Positions 4,100 through 5,626 of a DNA stretch of 5,626 nt are shown in pieces. The translations under genes were made by a program, and so were the position numbers. This DNA is from an uncultured Oscillospiraceae bacterium (GTDB lineage Bacteria; Bacillota; Clostridia; Oscillospirales; Ruminococcaceae), in the NCBI GenBank assembly GCA_905212515.1, contig CAJMEU010000170.1, positions 1 through 5,626 on the forward strand. The letters run 5' to 3'. Every line of letters begins with the position of its first letter. The first letter of the stretch is position 1. The notes beneath the pieces are model-generated. The model was not told the origin of the DNA, ran no database searches, and saw nothing but the letters and a program-made list of their open reading frames with translations.

Positions 4100-4137
4100 G
4101 CCGCTCTGGTGCTGTCACACCGGGGCGGCTTTTCTGT
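4100..4137 (+). terminator. Intrinsic terminator-like hairpin, plus-strand polarity
   Basis: GCCGC (4100-4104) pairs with GCGGC (4125-4129), TCT with GGG through one normal and two wobble pairs, and GGTG (4108-4111) with CACC (4118-4121). This makes a 12-bp stem around CTGTCA, followed by TTTTCTGTT. The polarity is plus strand although all nearby genes are on the minus strand; it overlaps the end of the excisionase-like gene. Confidence 0.5.
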
Positions 4138-4318
4138 TCTGCTCCTGGCTGCGCACCCATTCCCGCAATCCCTCCCGTGATACCCGCGTGCGGCTGCCGA
4201 TCTTGATAGTGGGGAAGTCCTGCCTGTGCGTCAGGTCATAGGCTTTCTTGGCGCTGACGCCCAATTCTTCCGCCGCCTCGGCCACGCTTAGGGTGAGGCG
4301 TTCCACTCGTTCCGTCAT
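4115..4318 (-). CDS. Excisionase-like helix-turn-helix DNA-binding protein
   Basis: A 67-residue protein with one winged HTH domain of the excisionase (Xis)/MerR-like type (HTH_17). The first helix and turn are at residues 9-22 (TLSVAEAAEELGVS), the second helix at 23-33, and the wing at 35-46 (FPTIKIGSRTRV), followed by SREGLREWVRSQ. Such proteins bind DNA at attachment sites as recombination directionality factors, or act as small regulators. With no integrase in view, the second role is equally likely. The ATG at 4318 has AAAGGAG upstream; the open frame extends to 4477 but would overlap the previous gene and lacks a binding site. The 115-bp gap before it holds no clear promoter. Confidence 0.85.
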   Translation of the reverse strand: MTERVERLTLSVAEAAEELGVSAKKAYDLTHRQDFPTIKIGSRTRVSREGLREWVRSQEQNRKAAPV

Positions 4319-4433
4319 GCTCTGCGTGCTCCTTTCTCTGGTGACGACCTGGAAGGCCGTTTTTGAGGTGTTCCCTATCCAATAAGGAAAGTTATCGCCT
4401 TGTGCGCGTTCGTTCTGAAATCCTTGACGCCCG

Positions 4434-4721
4434 TCACGAGTTTTTGCCCAACTTGGGGGTGTGCAGCGCCTTCGCACGTTCCGACATTGCCCGGCGCTGT
4501 TCCTCTGTGTAAAGCGGCCCGGCGTTCACCTTTACCCAGCGTTTCGGGACGATGTACTCCCGCCCGCCGTCCGGGAAGCCGCGGCCCCGTTTTACCTCGC
4601 CCGGGCGCTGGTCGGCCAGCCCCTCCAGCTTGCGGCGCAAAGCGGCGTTGTGCGTGTAAATCACCGCCGTGGCCTCTACCTCGTTGAAGTTGATGACCGT
4701 CTCTTGTTCCAGGCTGTTCAC
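4434..4721 (-). CDS. Phage/ICE-associated hypothetical protein, 95 aa, GTG start
   Basis: A 95-residue protein of an unnamed family that I associate with clostridial phages and conjugative elements, usually next to antirepressor genes. Visible features: an N-terminal stretch ETVINFNEVEATAVIYTHNA (7-26) of probable beta strands, a basic helix (27-34), the motif YIVPKRWVKV (56-65), and a C-terminal helix EEQRRAMSERAKAL (73-86). No catalytic motif is seen. The start is GTG at 4721, seven bases after GGGAGGG and three bases after the stop of the antirepressor gene, so the two are almost certainly co-translated. Function unknown. Confidence 0.75.
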   Translation of the reverse strand: MNSLEQETVINFNEVEATAVIYTHNAALRRKLEGLADQRPGEVKRGRGFPDGGREYIVPKRWVKVNAGPLYTEEQRRAMSERAKALHTPKLGKNS

Positions 4722-4724
4722 TGT

Positions 4725-5432
4725 TCATCCCTCCCTGATGCCCGGCAAAGCGGCCAGGCTGTTGACGCGCTCGGCGCAGTTCTTGTAATTGGCCTTGTAG
4801 TGCAGCCCCTCGGCCATGCCCTCGGCAAGCGTTGCGGCTATGACGCGCTCGCAGAGCTGCAGCACGGCCAGATTGCCCGCCCAGGTCTCGTCGCGGTCGT
4901 TCAGTCCCGCCGCTTTGTTCGCCAGCGTGGAAAGGCTGGTGAAGTACCGCCCGGCGTGCCCGCTGCCCTGTGCCGTGGCATACTCCACAAAGCGCTGGAT
5001 GGTGTCGCCCTCGGCCTTGCGCGTTTCGATGGCGGCGGCCCGGGCCTCGTGCCAAAGCGGCGTGCTCTTGTGGACTTTCAGCTCCAACCAGCCCAGCCGC
5101 AAGCCCTCCAAAAGCTCATACACGCAATCATAGAAAGCGTCCGCTTTGGGCTGTTTGCTATGGCGGCAAATCTCATAGACACCGCGTGATTGATACAAAA
5201 CCGTAGCGTATTCCTTGCCGTCAGTGGTCCTCATTTTGAGGACAACTGAAAGTGAATCCAGCCGTTTCTTGTGCCGTTTATGTATAGTTTCGATTGCTTG
5301 CCGGGGGTGCGGGTATTCGAGCGCCTGGCCGATTTGTTCACGGGTCATGTAGAAGTTCCCGCGTCCGTCCGTGTAGCAGTTCACCGTCAGCGCCCCGAAC
5401 GGTGCTTGTTTTACCAGGGTTAAATCATTCAT
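4725..5432 (-). CDS. Bro-N domain phage antirepressor-like protein
   Basis: A 235-residue DNA-binding protein. Residues 10-113 form a Bro-N domain: FGALTVNCY, YMTREQIGQALEYPHPRQAI, RLDSLSVVLKM and RGVYEICRHSKQPKADAFYD are in the order seen in phage antirepressors. Residues 125-230 are a helical C-terminal domain with the family pattern ETRKAEGDTIQRFVEYATAQGS, LANKAAGL and a final HYKANYKNC segment. Such proteins relieve phage or element repressors or otherwise control the early region. I chose the ATG at 5432 because of an AGGAGG upstream (12-base spacer, slightly long) and because the domain starts there. An in-frame ATG at 5465 overlaps the previous stop (ATGA) and cannot be excluded, but it lacks a binding site. 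It lies directly downstream of an HTH protein, a typical control pair. Confidence 0.88.
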   Translation of the reverse strand: MNDLTLVKQAPFGALTVNCYTDGRGNFYMTREQIGQALEYPHPRQAIETIHKRHKKRLDSLSVVLKMRTTDGKEYATVLYQSRGVYEICRHSKQPKADAFYDCVYELLEGLRLGWLELKVHKSTPLWHEARAAAIETRKAEGDTIQRFVEYATAQGSGHAGRYFTSLSTLANKAAGLNDRDETWAGNLAVLQLCERVIAATLAEGMAEGLHYKANYKNCAERVNSLAALPGIREG

Positions 5433-5444
5433 CTGTGGGCTTGT

Positions 5445-5450
5445 CCTCCT
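5445..5450 (-). promoter_or_regulatory. Ribosome binding site favouring the antirepressor start at 5432
   Basis: A perfect AGGAGG on the minus strand, lying downstream of the alternative start at 5465 and 12 bases before the ATG at 5432. It therefore can serve only the later start. Confidence 0.7.
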
Positions 5451-5461
5451 TTCTGCCCGCT

Positions 5462-5626
5462 TCATGGGGCCGTGGTATCTTCGGGTAGACCAAGGATTTT
5501 GCTGATACTGGCGACAATGCCCGGGGTGGACAGCTCGCCCGTCTGGATTTTGTGCAGATAGGAGCGATCGAAATACCGGCCGGTATCTGCTTGCACCTGC
5601 TCAATCAACCATTCTTTCGGCTGGTT
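5462..5626 (-). CDS. XRE-like helix-turn-helix protein, C-terminal part
   Basis: Fifty-four codons and a TGA are visible; the start lies beyond the right edge. The visible protein begins NQPKEWLIEQVQADTG and contains FDRSYLHKIQTGELSTPGIV, then ASISKILGLPEDTTAP. The SYLHKIQTG recognition-helix-like segment followed by a helix ending in ILGL is typical of Cro/CI-type small DNA-binding proteins. It is probably the repressor-like partner of the antirepressor that follows; its stop overlaps a possible upstream ATG of that gene. With the N-terminus missing, the exact family is open. Confidence 0.7.
   Translation of the reverse strand, partial: NQPKEWLIEQVQADTGRYFDRSYLHKIQTGELSTPGIVASISKILGLPEDTTAP

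Noticed and set aside
4375..4437. A 20-codon minus-strand frame starting with GTG that overlaps the stop of the 95-aa gene (GTGA)
   Set aside because: No convincing ribosome binding site and too short to judge; the overlap alone is weak evidence.

Overview
The window looks like a piece of an accessory mobile element (phage-like, satellite-like or integrative/mobilizable; the class cannot be settled here) in a moderately GC-rich, gut-type clostridial Firmicute (Bacillota). The reasons are strong AGGAGG-type ribosome binding sites, a Firmicute-style promoter, and recognisable protein families: a Bro-N antirepressor, an excisionase-like HTH, a fused primase/RepA-type helicase, a phage-type sigma fragment and a DUF2089 zinc-ribbon protein. 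Every gene I can support lies on the minus strand, so transcription runs from the right edge to the left edge. No integrase, relaxase, capsid or toxin gene is visible.

In transcription order: (1) 5626-4434 is a regulatory head: the end of an XRE-like HTH protein, a Bro-N antirepressor, and a 95-aa protein of an unnamed phage/ICE-associated family. (2) 4318-3430 holds an excisionase-like HTH, a structured 84-nt leader, a 32-aa single-pass membrane protein, an 80-aa acidic protein and an 88-aa protein. The last three are joined by ATGA/GTGA overlaps. (3) 3336-1531 is the replication gene, an AEP/PrimPol-like domain plus a RepA-type AAA ATPase. An in-frame amber codon interrupts it; 68 further open codons run to a second TAG at 1324. 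(4) 1199-1380 is dense in AAGCCGTTG-type repeats, including a 24-bp direct repeat and a large nested palindrome, and is a candidate origin or terminator. (5) 1149-764 has two overlapping small Cys-rich genes. (6) An 83-nt structured leader precedes an 87-aa basic protein and a sigma region-2 fragment, again joined by ATGA. (7) At about position 160 the sequence changes abruptly from GC-rich to very AT-rich. This AT-rich stretch carries an extended -10 promoter driving a DUF2089 gene that leaves the window at the left edge. The sigma gene is cut off at this junction, so I read it as an element or deletion boundary.

The most interesting non-coding signal is the pair of 83-84 nt leaders at 681-763 and 4031-4114. 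In both, the Shine-Dalgarno region of the downstream small gene can pair with an upstream segment that can alternatively pair elsewhere, so each could switch translation on and off. On the opposite strand each leader reads as an extended -10 promoter followed closely by an intrinsic-terminator-like hairpin. Whether this is a riboregulator, a short antisense RNA, or both is inference from sequence alone.
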